From assembly GCF_026262505.1 (NCBI RefSeq), contig NC_067206.1:7220879-7284878 (forward strand): a stretch of 64,000 nucleotides of DNA, read 5' to 3'. Shown here piece after piece: positions 29,563 through 39,781 of the stretch. The stretch's first letter is position 1. Each line of letters opens with the position of its first letter. The DNA comes from Trichomonas vaginalis G3. Its lineage: Eukaryota; Parabasalia; Trichomonadida; Trichomonadidae. The notes beneath the pieces are model-generated. The model did no database searches. It was given only the letters and a program-made list of their open reading frames with translations, and was not told where the DNA came from. A program made the position numbers and the translations under genes.

Positions 29563-29742
29563 ATTATTGGATATTTGAGTTGAGTACAAAATGATATTTT
29601 CAAATTATAGTGAAAAAGTTTGCATGAAAATAATTTGTGCAGAAAGATTATGGAATTGGGTATGAAAATAGTATTTAATGAAAACCAGCCAAAATTTTTC
29701 ATTCACAAACCGTGTACTTTTGAATGAGAAAATTGTCTTCTT

Positions 29743-29750
29743 TCACATTT
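29743..29750 (+). promoter_or_regulatory. Initiator of the helicase gene
   Basis: TCACATTT, matching TCAYWW, 17 bases before ATG 29760. Not found before the truncated copy. Confidence 0.55.
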
Positions 29751-29759
29751 TTATTTTGA

Positions 29760-31472
29760 ATGACTGAAACAAGGAGTAGTCCTCTAGAAACTGGATTGTT
29801 TTCAGATGTTGATATTAAAGCAGCAGATATTGATTCTAGATTGATGTCTGTATTGGAGAAAAAAGGATTTTCAAAACTTACAAATATTCAAGCAGAATCA
29901 ATAAAAGCTATCAACAATTCCAGAGATGCATTAATATGCGCTAATACCGGAACAGGGAAAACATTATCATACCTTTTGCCGATATTTACAAATCTTGCAA
30001 AAGAGTTTCCAGATATTAAGCGAGAAATGGGTTGCTTAGCTCTAATTGTTGTTCCGACCAGAGAGCTGTGTCTACAGATCGAAACTGTTGTACAAGACCT
30101 CAGATCCAAAATGAATTTTATTGTTGCAGGAACCCTCCTTGGTGGAGAGCAAACAAATGTAGAAAAGAAGGCCCTTAGAAAAGGATTAAACGTAATAATT
30201 ACAACTCCGGGAAGATTAACTTATCATCTCCAAAATTCTCAGAATCTGACATTTGATTATTTCCGGTATTTTGTTCTTGATGAAGCTGACAGATTACTAT
30301 CAGAAGGCTTCCAGAATCAGCTCGTACAAATAATTAATTTGATCAAGGGAAAAAGTTCTCAGTCTGGAGCTAAATATCACAGTATCCTCGTTTCTGCTAC
30401 GCTTACAAGCTCGATTGAGTCCCTCTCTTCAATCGCCCTCAGTGATCCGGTCAGAATCGGTAGCATCATCAGCAAAAACTACTCAGTTCCTGATTCAATC
30501 CTTCAAAGAGTCGTTAGTGTCGAGCTAAAAGACAAGCTTTTGGCTCTCCTTTTACTACTCAAGAAGTATTACACCCAGATTCCTGAGATGAAGGCCATTG
30601 TTTTTCTCAGTACAATTTCTGAGGTCGATTTTTATGCAACATTCTTCTCATACTTCAACTTCTTGACACCACAAGAAAGAGAGGATAAAGGTCTTCCTCC
30701 AAGAAAGTTTATGGTAAACGATTCCAGCAAGCCTACAATCAGAGACCATCATCCAACAACAGATAATGATGAAGTTGGAGGATTCTCACCGTTCTTAAAT
30801 GCGGAGATTTACAAGCTTCATGGAAACCTTGAGCAAACTGATCGCAACAAGACTATTTCGAAGTATACGGCAAGCAAGGATGCACTTTTGTTTTGTACAA
30901 ATGTTGCTGCAAGAGGAATTGATATCCCAGATGTTCAACTCATTGTTCAATATGAAGCTCCAGTCGAAACAGAAGATTATGTTCACAGAATTGGAAGGAC
31001 TGCAAGAATTGGGGAAGATGGCGTTTCATATCTTTTCCTGCAAGATTATGAAATGGGATTTGTCAATAAACTCACAAATATGGGCATAAAGATCAAGAAC
31101 TACAATTTCTCAGAGATTGTCCAAAAGGGTGTTTCAGCAATGAAAGGAAGAAATCTTGAAAAATGCACATTTGGTATCAAAATGGAGATTTTTTCAACAG
31201 TCAAATCGAACAATTTAAGTGACATAGCATGCTATGCATGGCAGTCAGCTGTCCAATCATATCGCACATACAGAAGAGAAGATAGGGTTTACTTTGACTC
31301 AAGGAAACTTCATTTAGGCCACCTTGCGAATGTTTTTGGTTTGGAGAAAACACCTTCACAGATTTCTGATTTTCTAAATGAAGACTATGAGCTGAAGAAA
31401 AGTCTTAACGAACCAGTTCAGAAGAAGGAGATGCTTCCTGCGTTTGAAGAACAAACTTCAGAATTTATTTAA
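29760..31472 (+). CDS. DEAD-box RNA helicase, DDX31/Dbp7-like
   Basis: 570 residues, intact. Motifs in order: TNIQAESI (Q motif), ANTGTGKT (Walker A), PTRELC (Ia), TTPGR (Ib), VLDEADRLL (II), LVSATL (III), FLSTISEVDF (IV region), ARGIDIPDV (V) and HRIGRTAR (VI). The insert between motif IV and the KLHGNLEQTDRNK segment and the long C-terminal extension suit the DDX31/Dbp7 group, which acts in 60S ribosome assembly in the nucleolus; the subgroup is inferred from memory of the family. ATG 29760 follows an initiator. A truncated duplicate lies 6.9 kb upstream. Confidence 0.9.
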   Translation: MTETRSSPLETGLFSDVDIKAADIDSRLMSVLEKKGFSKLTNIQAESIKAINNSRDALICANTGTGKTLSYLLPIFTNLAKEFPDIKREMGCLALIVVPTRELCLQIETVVQDLRSKMNFIVAGTLLGGEQTNVEKKALRKGLNVIITTPGRLTYHLQNSQNLTFDYFRYFVLDEADRLLSEGFQNQLVQIINLIKGKSSQSGAKYHSILVSATLTSSIESLSSIALSDPVRIGSIISKNYSVPDSILQRVVSVELKDKLLALLLLLKKYYTQIPEMKAIVFLSTISEVDFYATFFSYFNFLTPQEREDKGLPPRKFMVNDSSKPTIRDHHPTTDNDEVGGFSPFLNAEIYKLHGNLEQTDRNKTISKYTASKDALLFCTNVAARGIDIPDVQLIVQYEAPVETEDYVHRIGRTARIGEDGVSYLFLQDYEMGFVNKLTNMGIKIKNYNFSEIVQKGVSAMKGRNLEKCTFGIKMEIFSTVKSNNLSDIACYAWQSAVQSYRTYRREDRVYFDSRKLHLGHLANVFGLEKTPSQISDFLNEDYELKKSLNEPVQKKEMLPAFEEQTSEFI

Positions 31473-32067
31473 AAATTATTCAATAATTCAGAGTAAAATA
31501 TTAAAATCTTAAAATCAAAATTACTTTTGTTCAAATTCTCTGAACGCAATTCAAAGTGATTGATTTGAAAATTAGGAAAATTACGCTGTCAAGATATAAA
31601 ATAATGCTTTTATGTTCCCAAGGTCGGTAATGTATACTACTACATTACTTCACCGGTAAAAGATGTACTGTTATAGATATGATTTAAAGTAATTTGTAAA
31701 CTTTGTAAAGTGTAAATTTTTTTCAAATGCAAGAAATTGTAAATGTCAAAATGACAAGCTTAAACAATTGAATTGTATAGTATTGCAATACAGATTGTGA
31801 AAATTGTTGTAAAAATCGTAAAATATTCAGATCCATTTTTGAAATCATTAAGGGAGGAGTGGGGGACAAACTCGCCCATTGTCACTTTTTCATTAACCTT
31901 AAACTTGTAATTTTCATTATTTTAATTAACCTTATTTCTTTCCCAATTCCTGATTTATTTTATTCACTTACTATTAAAAGTCACATTTTAATAAAATATA
32001 ATAATCTATTTATAGCATTTTTTACTATACTGTAATAAAAAATTAATTATAATAAATTAAATGTTTA
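31473..32067. other. Intergenic region
   Basis: No gene seen. Holds a small hairpin GTAATGTA/TACATTAC near 31628-31649. Otherwise AT-rich. Confidence 0.4.
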
Positions 32068-33474
32068 TTAAATCAAATGTTTTCTTTGCAATAATATTTT
32101 TAATGTTGAGTAAACAATGTTGGGATCAAGTGTATCATTTTTCAGACCTTTCTGAACAGCTTCAAGCATACTGATGCATTCGACTTTTTTAAATTGTGTC
32201 ATTTCTTCGAAATCTCTTGTGACTTTTTTGATAACTTTAACACTTCTCTCTGAATCCAGACCTTTAATTTGCAACTTAATCAGGAATGAAGGAACAACAC
32301 TGGAATATAACCCGATGACAAGTTCATCGAGTCGAAGATTTTCGCCTTTCTGGGAAGTACTGGTGCTTCAAAACCTTGAAATGTGATTCTGAGATGTTGT
32401 TTGTTCCATCTCCTTCATTTCTATAGCGAAGCATCCACCTGTCAAGATGATGGCGCCACTGTTGGTCAAAGTATTCACGGCAGCAGGTTCCTCATTTAAA
32501 ATTTCTTCTAAATTGTTGTAAACTTCATCAGGATCAATTTCTTCCTCTTCAGAACCAAAGACCAATAACTTCATTAAGTTATAGAAAGTTTCGAAGTTGG
32601 AACGATCTTGAAACTTTTCAGCCTTTCTCATGACAGCGCGCAACACATGAACACCACACCAAAATGATCTGGCATAAGGGGATGGCTGTTTCAACAGCAT
32701 TTGTGATTTGAGGTGCGCAGTCCATTGAAAAATAAGATGGTTCGCGATTGATGGAGCCAAAATATGCTGTGAGACAAACTTGTATATTTTCACTTGTGTC
32801 GGGCCAAACGAAAAAATACAAAAACGGAAAAACAATTGATTCCGCGAATTTGCCAGTGACGGCATAAAATGGTATGCGAGAGCGCAAGAGCTTATAAGTG
32901 GAATCAATGTGATAAGTTTGTATTTGATGTGAAAAAGCATTTGCTTCGAATGGGGCGTAATAGAAAATCATACGATCTGGCTCATGAATAAACTCGATGA
33001 GATCATCTGGAGAATGACTCTTAACCATGTCGACAAAAATTGCAAGAGATGTAACATCATCCGCTGAGAAACGGGTATTGATTGCATGAAGGCGTTTAGA
33101 AAACTTTTTTAAAGCATCTGTAGATTGTTGAAACATTTCCGGAATGATCCCACTATCAAATGGGATATTAAGATCTTTGAAACACCTTAATTGTGCGTAA
33201 ACACGGTCTTGATTTGATTCAAAATATCTTGTTAAATAAGATCTAAAAAATATGATGTAATTTGTTGTGATTTGTTTGGAAAAGGGGCAGAATGATTGTG
33301 GGTGTTAATACATTTTCGTATGTGGTACTTGTCATCGGGAAGTGTATCAACAAGGAAGCGACATGGACAATTCGGCCACTTACAATTAAATTGGATTTGA
33401 TTTCTTTCTTTCCTAGTTTTATATGAATAACTACAACCTGCTTGGATTTCTTGTTGCACTCCATACTTAAGCAA
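32068..33474 (-). pseudogene. MULE (Mutator-like) transposase remnant
   Basis: The order on the minus strand is a FLYWCH/WRKY-like zinc-binding segment (FNCKWPNCPCRF, then CINTHNHSAPF), then the MULE core with YHIDSTYKLL (first acid), YFSMDCAPQITNAV (second acid) and a Cys/His-rich stretch (LVWCGVHVLRAV split over two frames), then helical C-terminal parts (EEEIDPDEVYNNLEEIL). At least three frame changes separate the blocks, so it cannot make a full transposase. I could not identify terminal inverted repeats. Confidence 0.8.
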
Positions 33475-33671
33475 CTCGATATATGTGAGTTCGTGATCTT
33501 AGATCTGCATTAAAATGAAATGATTTGAAAGAATAAAGAATTTTGAATATATTGGTCTTATTTTGATAAGCTTGGTCGTGTTTTGAATAGCTTGGCCATC
33601 TAATTCAATTATGATCTTTGAAAATTAGGTGAAATAAAACTAAACATAAATGTAAAACTAGGGATATGAAA
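33475..33671. other. Non-coding flank of the MULE remnant
   Basis: AT-rich with a short repeat of AGCTTGG; nothing coding. Confidence 0.35.
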
Positions 33672-34043
33672 TTTTGGTTGTACACCACTTGTATGTGCCG
33701 GATACCATTGTGTCAAATTTTTTCTGAAATTAACTTTAAAAGTACTAAGTAAGATCATGAGATATAGCAATATATGTTTAAACCAACTTATATTTTGGTT
33801 GTACACCACTTGTATGTGCCGGATACCATTGTGTCAAATTTTTTCTGAAATTAACTTTAAAAGTACTAAGTAAGATCATGAGATATAGCAATATATGTTT
33901 AAACCAACTTATATTTTGGTTGTACACCACTTGTATGTGCCGGATACCATTGTGTCAAATTTTTTCTGAAATTAACTTTAAAAGTACTAAGTAAGATCAT
34001 GAGATATAGCAATATATGTTTAAACCAACTTATATTTTGGTTG
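33672..34043. repeat. 121-bp tandem repeat, three copies plus a stub
   Basis: Units start TTTTGGTTGTACACCACTTG at 33672, 33793 and 33914; a fourth begins at 34035 and breaks after about 11 bases, where Maverick 2 starts shortly after. The element therefore appears to have inserted in or beside the array. Confidence 0.9.
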
Positions 34044-34052
34044 TATGTTCCA

Positions 34053-34130
34053 AGTAGTATATGAGTGCGGGTTGTGTGACTTTTTTTGTTACATCTATAT
34101 ATAGACGATGCATTAAAATATATTTATTTA
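34053..34130. mobile_element. Left end of Maverick 2 (probable)
   Basis: AGTAGTATATGAGTGCGGGT at 34053 resembles the inverted right end of Maverick 1, and starts with AG as expected for Maverick terminal repeats. GTTCCA (34047-34052) would be the 6-bp target copy; its partner is not visible at the other end. Confidence 0.45.
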
Positions 34131-34204
34131 TAAATCATTAAAAAATTAACATTAATTTTAAAATAATTTATTTTTTTATCTTTTATAAAAGAAGCTATAT
34201 ATAG

Positions 34205-34792
34205 ATGATGTCAGATATTCCGCGATTAATTAAACATTGTTTAAATCCCGAATGGATTAAACTTCAATTTAAAAATGAAGATTGTGAATTATTAAATGAA
34301 TATGAAAGCCAAAATAAGCTAATGAGGTATAAATATAATGATAAAGAATATTTAATTTCATGGAATCAATGGAGTCATAATCAAAGACCTCATAAACGAG
34401 AAGAAGAAATTGAAAATAATGAAATGGAAATCATTGATGACATTAAAGAGGATGGAATTCCTAAATTTTGTAGAAAAACCTTTAGAACTAAGTTAGGAGC
34501 ATATAAACGTAGAGTATTAAATCCTGAATATCTTAAACATATATTTAAAAAGGAAGACTGTGAATTATTAAACGTTAATGATTATGAAAATGCAAAATCA
34601 AAACTGAGATATAAATATATTGGAAGTGATGAAAGATGTAAAGATAAAGATAAAGTTTATACAGTTTCATATAATAACTGGCACACGTTAGGGATAAGAA
34701 AACATTTAGGAGATTATGGTAAAAGTTCTGAATTCTTTAAATCTAGTATATACGAGAGAGTAAAAGAAATCAGATATAATTATCATTCATGA
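34205..34792 (+). CDS. Protein of two CELL-repeat modules, 195 aa
   Basis: Two copies of one module: LNPEWIKLQFKNEDCELL followed by LMRYKYNDKEYLISWNQW, and LNPEYLKHIFKKEDCELL followed by LRYKYIGSDE and YTVSYNNW. The pattern (F..EDCELL...Y...LRYKY...W) resembles repeats found next to homing endonucleases in phages and giant viruses, where they probably bind DNA. No nuclease motif is seen here. TTTTTTTATC lies upstream of ATG 34205; a second ATG follows directly at 34208. Confidence 0.55.
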   Translation: MMSDIPRLIKHCLNPEWIKLQFKNEDCELLNEYESQNKLMRYKYNDKEYLISWNQWSHNQRPHKREEEIENNEMEIIDDIKEDGIPKFCRKTFRTKLGAYKRRVLNPEYLKHIFKKEDCELLNVNDYENAKSKLRYKYIGSDERCKDKDKVYTVSYNNWHTLGIRKHLGDYGKSSEFFKSSIYERVKEIRYNYHS

Positions 34793-34948
34793 ATGAAAGA
34801 TTCACTACCATAATGAAATAAAAAAAATAGATTTTAAACATTCATGTCTTACATTTATGAAAATTTATTTTTATTTTGTATGAAACCGATTTTAAAAATT
34901 CATGTCTTACATTTTTTGAATAATTTATTTTTTTTAATTCGTAAGAAA

Positions 34949-36055
34949 ATGAGTGTCAAGACAAACGACGTTAAAAAATTGGGATTCACAAACGAGGAAA
35001 TAAAGGATATATTAGAGGAGGCGAGTTATGAAGTTAATAAATATTATTTAAGAAATTGTCAAAAATTCGCGGAGTTATTAAATGATTTAGATTATGATGG
35101 AAAAATGAATAAAGATGATGTTATAAATTTCTTATATCCCACATCTGAAGAAGAAAAACCTAAAGAACCTGATGTTTTCCCTGAATATTATGAAGAACGG
35201 ATTAAAGATGATGAATATGATGAAATTGAAAGACTGGAAAAAATAAGAGATGAAATAGATGAAAAAATTAAGGAATTAAGAGAAGTTGAAAAATATAATG
35301 AGAATGAAGTAGAGGGTTTAATGAATATCCCAGCTTCAGAATCAGAAGTTCAAAAATCTCATGAAGAAAGATATAAAAATTACTTTTTGGAATCTACTAA
35401 AAATTTATTAGATGGTGAAATAGATGAAACACTTTCAGAAGAAGGCACAAAATTTATTCATAAACATAAGTTACAATTTATTGACGATGGAGATTATCCA
35501 TGTATATTACTTTCACCTCCTCTTGATTCTGAAAAATTCAAAAAAGCACTGAAAAATGTAACATATGCAACAAATACGATTAAGAAAGAAGACCATGATA
35601 TTTACACAAATTATTATTTAAATAAATGTACAGGTGTTGATAAAGTTTTTGATTTGTTAGATAAAATATCAAAAGAAACAATTGGTACATATAAAATTTT
35701 ATGCGATTGTGGTTTCATTATTGAAGATACTACTAATGTTTCATATGAAAGAACAGCACCGAAGGAAGACGAAGTTGAAAGGTCTATACCATTCGTTATT
35801 AAGAATATAAAAGATATGAAAACTTATAAACATTATATTTATTCATTTATTTCAGAAAAAATGGAAGCAACCCATAAAACATCATCTCATCATTTTATAG
35901 CTATTCATACATTCCTTTTCAAAGTTGTGAAATTAAATAAGACAGGAATTAGATTTAATGTATCAGGGTACGCATTCTTGAGTAAATTAAAATGTATTCG
36001 TCACGTCGCAGATGATAAAAATTTATGTGTTCTTAATTCATTTTATGGGCTTTAG
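34949..36055 (+). CDS. Probable split-off N-terminal part of polymerase B, 368 aa
   Basis: Starts MSVKTNDVKKLGF at ATG 34949. Acidic and helical, with EGLMNIPASESEV near residue 130, matching GIMNVPASNSPV in the N-terminus of the Maverick 1 polymerase. It ends with KNLCVLNSFYG, which corresponds in position to DSCFIYACIQAG of that polymerase, and the next gene resumes with the sequence expected after it (RLARMLNVNIDFYYC). So the polymerase gene seems to be split here by a hairpin cluster. A leader-like direct duplication (ATTCATGTCTTACATTT) lies upstream at 34840-34920. Confidence 0.5.
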   Translation: MSVKTNDVKKLGFTNEEIKDILEEASYEVNKYYLRNCQKFAELLNDLDYDGKMNKDDVINFLYPTSEEEKPKEPDVFPEYYEERIKDDEYDEIERLEKIRDEIDEKIKELREVEKYNENEVEGLMNIPASESEVQKSHEERYKNYFLESTKNLLDGEIDETLSEEGTKFIHKHKLQFIDDGDYPCILLSPPLDSEKFKKALKNVTYATNTIKKEDHDIYTNYYLNKCTGVDKVFDLLDKISKETIGTYKILCDCGFIIEDTTNVSYERTAPKEDEVERSIPFVIKNIKDMKTYKHYIYSFISEKMEATHKTSSHHFIAIHTFLFKVVKLNKTGIRFNVSGYAFLSKLKCIRHVADDKNLCVLNSFYGL

Positions 36056-36080
36056 CCCTGGGCACTTTGTGCCCTGGACT
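36047..36080. repeat. Micro-hairpin cluster 1
   Basis: GGGCTTTAGCCC (36047-36058) and GGGCACTTTGTGCCC (36060-36074), then TGGACTTTAA. The complement of the same block occurs at 53715-53756. The stop codon of the upstream gene lies inside it. Confidence 0.85.
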
Positions 36081-36871
36081 TTAAAAAAATAAACTTTATT
36101 TTTATTTATTTTTTAATTTTTTATTCTTACATAAATGAACAAAAACGGAACAGCTAAAATGAATGATAATCAAATAAGAGCCGAAGGTAGAAGGTTATTT
36201 AAACGCTTCTATAACATTCCTGATGGTGTTAATCCTAAAACTCGTAGAAGTTATTTAAATGAAGCCATAGATGCATATGAAGGATTTGACATTTCATCAG
36301 AAAGTGAGAGGTTAGCAAGAATGTTAAACGTTAATATTGATTTTTATTATTGTGACCCTCAACCAGAAGACGTAGACATAAATAAGGTAGACTTTCCATT
36401 AGTGGAATCAATAATGATAGATCCAGAATTTGAAACAGTAAATATTTTATTAACACAGAGTCCATGTGGAAAACTTCACGCTGACAGAATTACAGACGTT
36501 GAAGCACTCACAGGATATAAAGTTTGCCCCTTTTGCAAAGAAGAAGTATATTCTATCCGTGATGACCCAGAAAGGAAAAACCAAAGAAGATTTTTAAAAC
36601 ATTGTGAGAAATGTAAAGAAAATAATGGAAGATTAATTCAAGACGTTCAATTGCAAAACACACAACAACCATATGCACCACATATCACGAAACAGAAGAT
36701 ATATCAATGGCTATTAGCTCACAATTTGCAGGAATATTATAAACCAACAAGATATTATATTACTTTTGACTTCGAAACATTAGAGACTAAAGAAGAACTT
36801 CAACTTTCTGAATGTGCAACTTTGAACGCTTACTTAAAACCATTTATGGTATCATCAACTGTCAAAATAAA

Positions 36872-36932
36872 GCCGCAAACGGACTCTTTGAGTCCTGAAG
36901 GTCTTTCAGACCGAAGCGGCGAGGTCGTAGAC
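36872..36932. repeat. Micro-hairpin cluster 2, three-way junction
   Basis: Inside polymerase coding sequence. GCCGC (36872) pairs with GCGGC (36916-36920) around two hairpins, GGACTCTTTGAGTCC and GGTCTTTCAGACC; then GGTCGTAGACC. Translated in frame. Confidence 0.8.
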
Positions 36933-37066
36933 CGTGATAAAACATTTACGAGGAATTTTTGCTTAACATCAAGTGATTCGTTCATCTCTGATTGGATTGA
37001 ATTTTTATTTTCAACCTGTTCATTAGTTGCTAAATCAAATATTGAACAATATGAAGAATTAATGAA

Positions 37067-37101
37067 GCCGCAAACGGACCAAACGGCGGGGACTTTGTCC
37101 C
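37067..37101. repeat. Micro-hairpin cluster 3
   Basis: Inside polymerase coding sequence: GCCG/CGGC around CAAACGGACCAAA, then GGGACTTTGTCCC (37089-37101). Starts with the same GCCGCAAACGGAC as cluster 2. Confidence 0.75.
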
Positions 37102-39781
37102 ATACATTAAATGAAAAACAGAAGGAAGCATTTAAAGAACTTCTAGATGAGGAATTCAATAAAGTGAATATCATAGGTTTTAATTCGGGAAAGTTTGATT
37201 TAAATTTAATTCTTCGTGATTTAAACACTGCAAAATGGAAAATAAAATCAATGCTGGGTTCTTCTTCTCAATTTAAGCAAATCATTGTAAAGAAAACAAA
37301 CTGTCCATATGAATTAAGATTTATTGACATCAGAAATTATATAGCGGGTGGAACATTAGACCAATTCACTCAAGATTTCGGAAACAATAAATCACGTGTT
37401 AAATCCTTTTTCCCTTATCAATTCATCACATGGGAAATTACGAAGAAGAATTATATAAGGAACCATTCACGAAAGATTCATTTTATTCAGCATTAACTCA
37501 AGAAACTATATCAGATAGTTATCAAATATATCTCAATGATGCTAAAAATTTTAAGAATAGATTAGAATATTTTATTCATTATTGCAATAAAGATGTTGAA
37601 ATTATGATTGACCCAATTGATAAAATTATTGAAGAAACATTTGTTTATAAAATTGACATGCTTCATAATCTTTCTTTATCATCGAATGCTTCAATGATTC
37701 GTTACGCTTTAGCATATAAAGACTTTAATCCTAATGAAACATATCCAGAAGAAGAAAATGTGGAATCAAGTTTTGAATTAACAAAAAAGTATTGGAAATA
37801 TAAAATTGATTCATATAAGAAACAAGATGAAAAAGCAGAAAGGGATACTAAAAACAATGTTTCAATGGATGACTATCAATACTATCACGATTTAATCCTT
37901 TCATCTAAATGCAAAATGTGTGGTAAAGCGTTTACATATGCTAATAAACCAACATTAGATAGAATCGATAATGAAAAACCACATACCAAAGAAAATTGTC
38001 AGTTAATGTGTTGTTATTGCAATGTCGTAAAATCAAATAAAGATGAAGATGTTCAACGTTTAAGAATCAATTTAAGAAATTATACATTAAAAAATAATTT
38101 ACCAATGACTCTAGATTCAGTTGAAGCTATCACATCCTCCGTAATGGAATTACTGGTGGTTTATCAAATGTTCAACATAGAGTAATCTTAAAGGAATCAC
38201 ACACATTAATAAACTTTCATATAATCCAGAAACTAAAACTGTATCAAATGAGGACACTTCCAACATTATGACTCATTTCGTTGGTGTTGATTTTAATTCA
38301 TTATATCCTTCATCATTTTCATCTAATCCTCATGATTTCATTCAATATACTGACCATAAAATGTATATGCCGGGAAGATTGAATGGTGTTATCATTTGTG
38401 ATACAGCAACAAAGAAAGCAAAAGCACTGGGAATTATTAAGAAGAAAAATACTTTATTCGTGGCTGAAGTAAAGGGTCACATTGATGAAAAATACATTAA
38501 TGATTACATAAACTTTTTACCGATAATAAGAAACTTAGATATTATCACAGATGAAAAAACAATTGGCAGTTTTATGTATAATTACATGAAATCAAACAAT
38601 CTACCAGTTGACCAGAAACAGAGAAAATTAACTCAGTTAGCATCAACACACAACCAATATCAACCATTTTCTTCTTATTATCTTTGGTATCTAATAGACA
38701 GATTTCATTTTATCATTGATGACATTCAATCAATTTTAACATTTACTAAAAACACTTGTTTTAATGAATTTGCGAACGAATTTATGAATGAAAGACAAAA
38801 GGCTGAATTAGAAGGAAATAAAGGAAAAAGTTTATTTTGCAAGATTTCACTTAATGGATCATATGGTTACGATGCAATGAATACACAAAATTACGCAAAG
38901 ACTAAAATAATGAATGCACAGAAGGCACGCGTTGCATGTATGTCAAATAAGTTTAAAAACATAAGAGAAATAGGTGAAGATACGTATCAAGTGATGCTTA
39001 AAGATAGATTTTATAGATGTGATACATGTTTACAAGAGGCATTCTTCACTTTAGATAACGCAAAATACTGGTATTTGGTTTTCATTTATGATTTTATGTA
39101 TAAATGCATGGATGTTAATCGTTTTCATTTCATTGAAGGTGATACTGATTCATCTTATTGGGCAATCGCTGGCGACCCAAATCTTCCTAACACTCAAGCA
39201 TTTCAAGCAATTGTAACCGATAAAAAATTTTATGATAAAAACATTTACAAATTCGCACCTTTTGATTTCTTTTGTTTTAATGAGAAATTTAAACCTAAAT
39301 TAAAGAATAAAGCTGAAGAAAAAGCACATGAGAAGAAGTTATTGGGTTTAGCAATTGAGAAACAAGGTGATAACATGGTTGCTTTATGTCCTAAGTGTTA
39401 TACTTCATTCAACGGTTCAATTGATGGAAGTGATTTTAAAAAGATTGCACAAAAAATGAAGGGTGTTAGTTTACGACAAAATAAACAATTAACACCTAAA
39501 AATTATTTGGATATAATAAATGATAAAGTTATTTGATGGTCAGAATATTAATTTACAACTTAAAAACGGGTCAATGACTCGCTTAACAATCGGTAAGACT
39601 GCATTAACAGGAGCACACACTAAGGCTGTATGTTGTGAAAATGGATGTTGTATGCCATTTATTTAATACAATTTGAAATTTTATAAAAAATGCCACAAAG
39701 AGACAAAAGGAACCGTTAATGATGGTTTGATTCTTGATCAAAGAGGTGGCACCCTTAAACATTTATTTTATTTTTATATAA

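Larger units (their letters stand above)
25983..29612. mobile_element. Foldback element with ~410-bp inverted arms
   Basis: The left arm is about 25983-26392. Its inverted counterpart is split in three at 28557-28640, 29151-29410 and 29563-29612. The longest matched block is 26040-26297 with 29151-29410, which I read as near-perfect (core CCGGCAAACCGCCGTGAAGA). The gaps in the right arm are explained by two insertions (28645-29154 and 29411-29562). The centre has no open frame, only AT-rich DNA and a tandem repeat, so the element is non-autonomous. Family unknown. Confidence 0.8.
36135..39666 (+). pseudogene. DNA polymerase B (exonuclease and palm), several frameshifts
   Basis: A zinc-finger-like segment (CPFCKEE with HCEKC) is followed by the exonuclease (YYITFDFETL; NIIGFNSGKFDLNL; HYCNKDVEIM). 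Next is an insert with CKMCGK, LDRIDN and CCYCN, like an HNH or treble-clef fold, at about 37905-38035. The palm follows: GVDFNSLYPS (motif A), SLNGSYGYDAM (motif B) and EGDTDSSYWA (motif C). The tail ends AVCCENGCCMPFI. The frame changes near 37430-37490, 38150, 38190 and 39525. All catalytic acids remain, so the breaks are recent or are sequence errors. Two micro-hairpin clusters sit in frame inside it. Confidence 0.88.

Noticed and set aside
31627-31649. A solo Maverick terminus (GTAATGTATACTACT)
   Set aside because: Resembles the element ends over about 12 bases only, has no neighbouring Maverick sequence, and is explained by a local GTAATGTA/TACATTAC hairpin.
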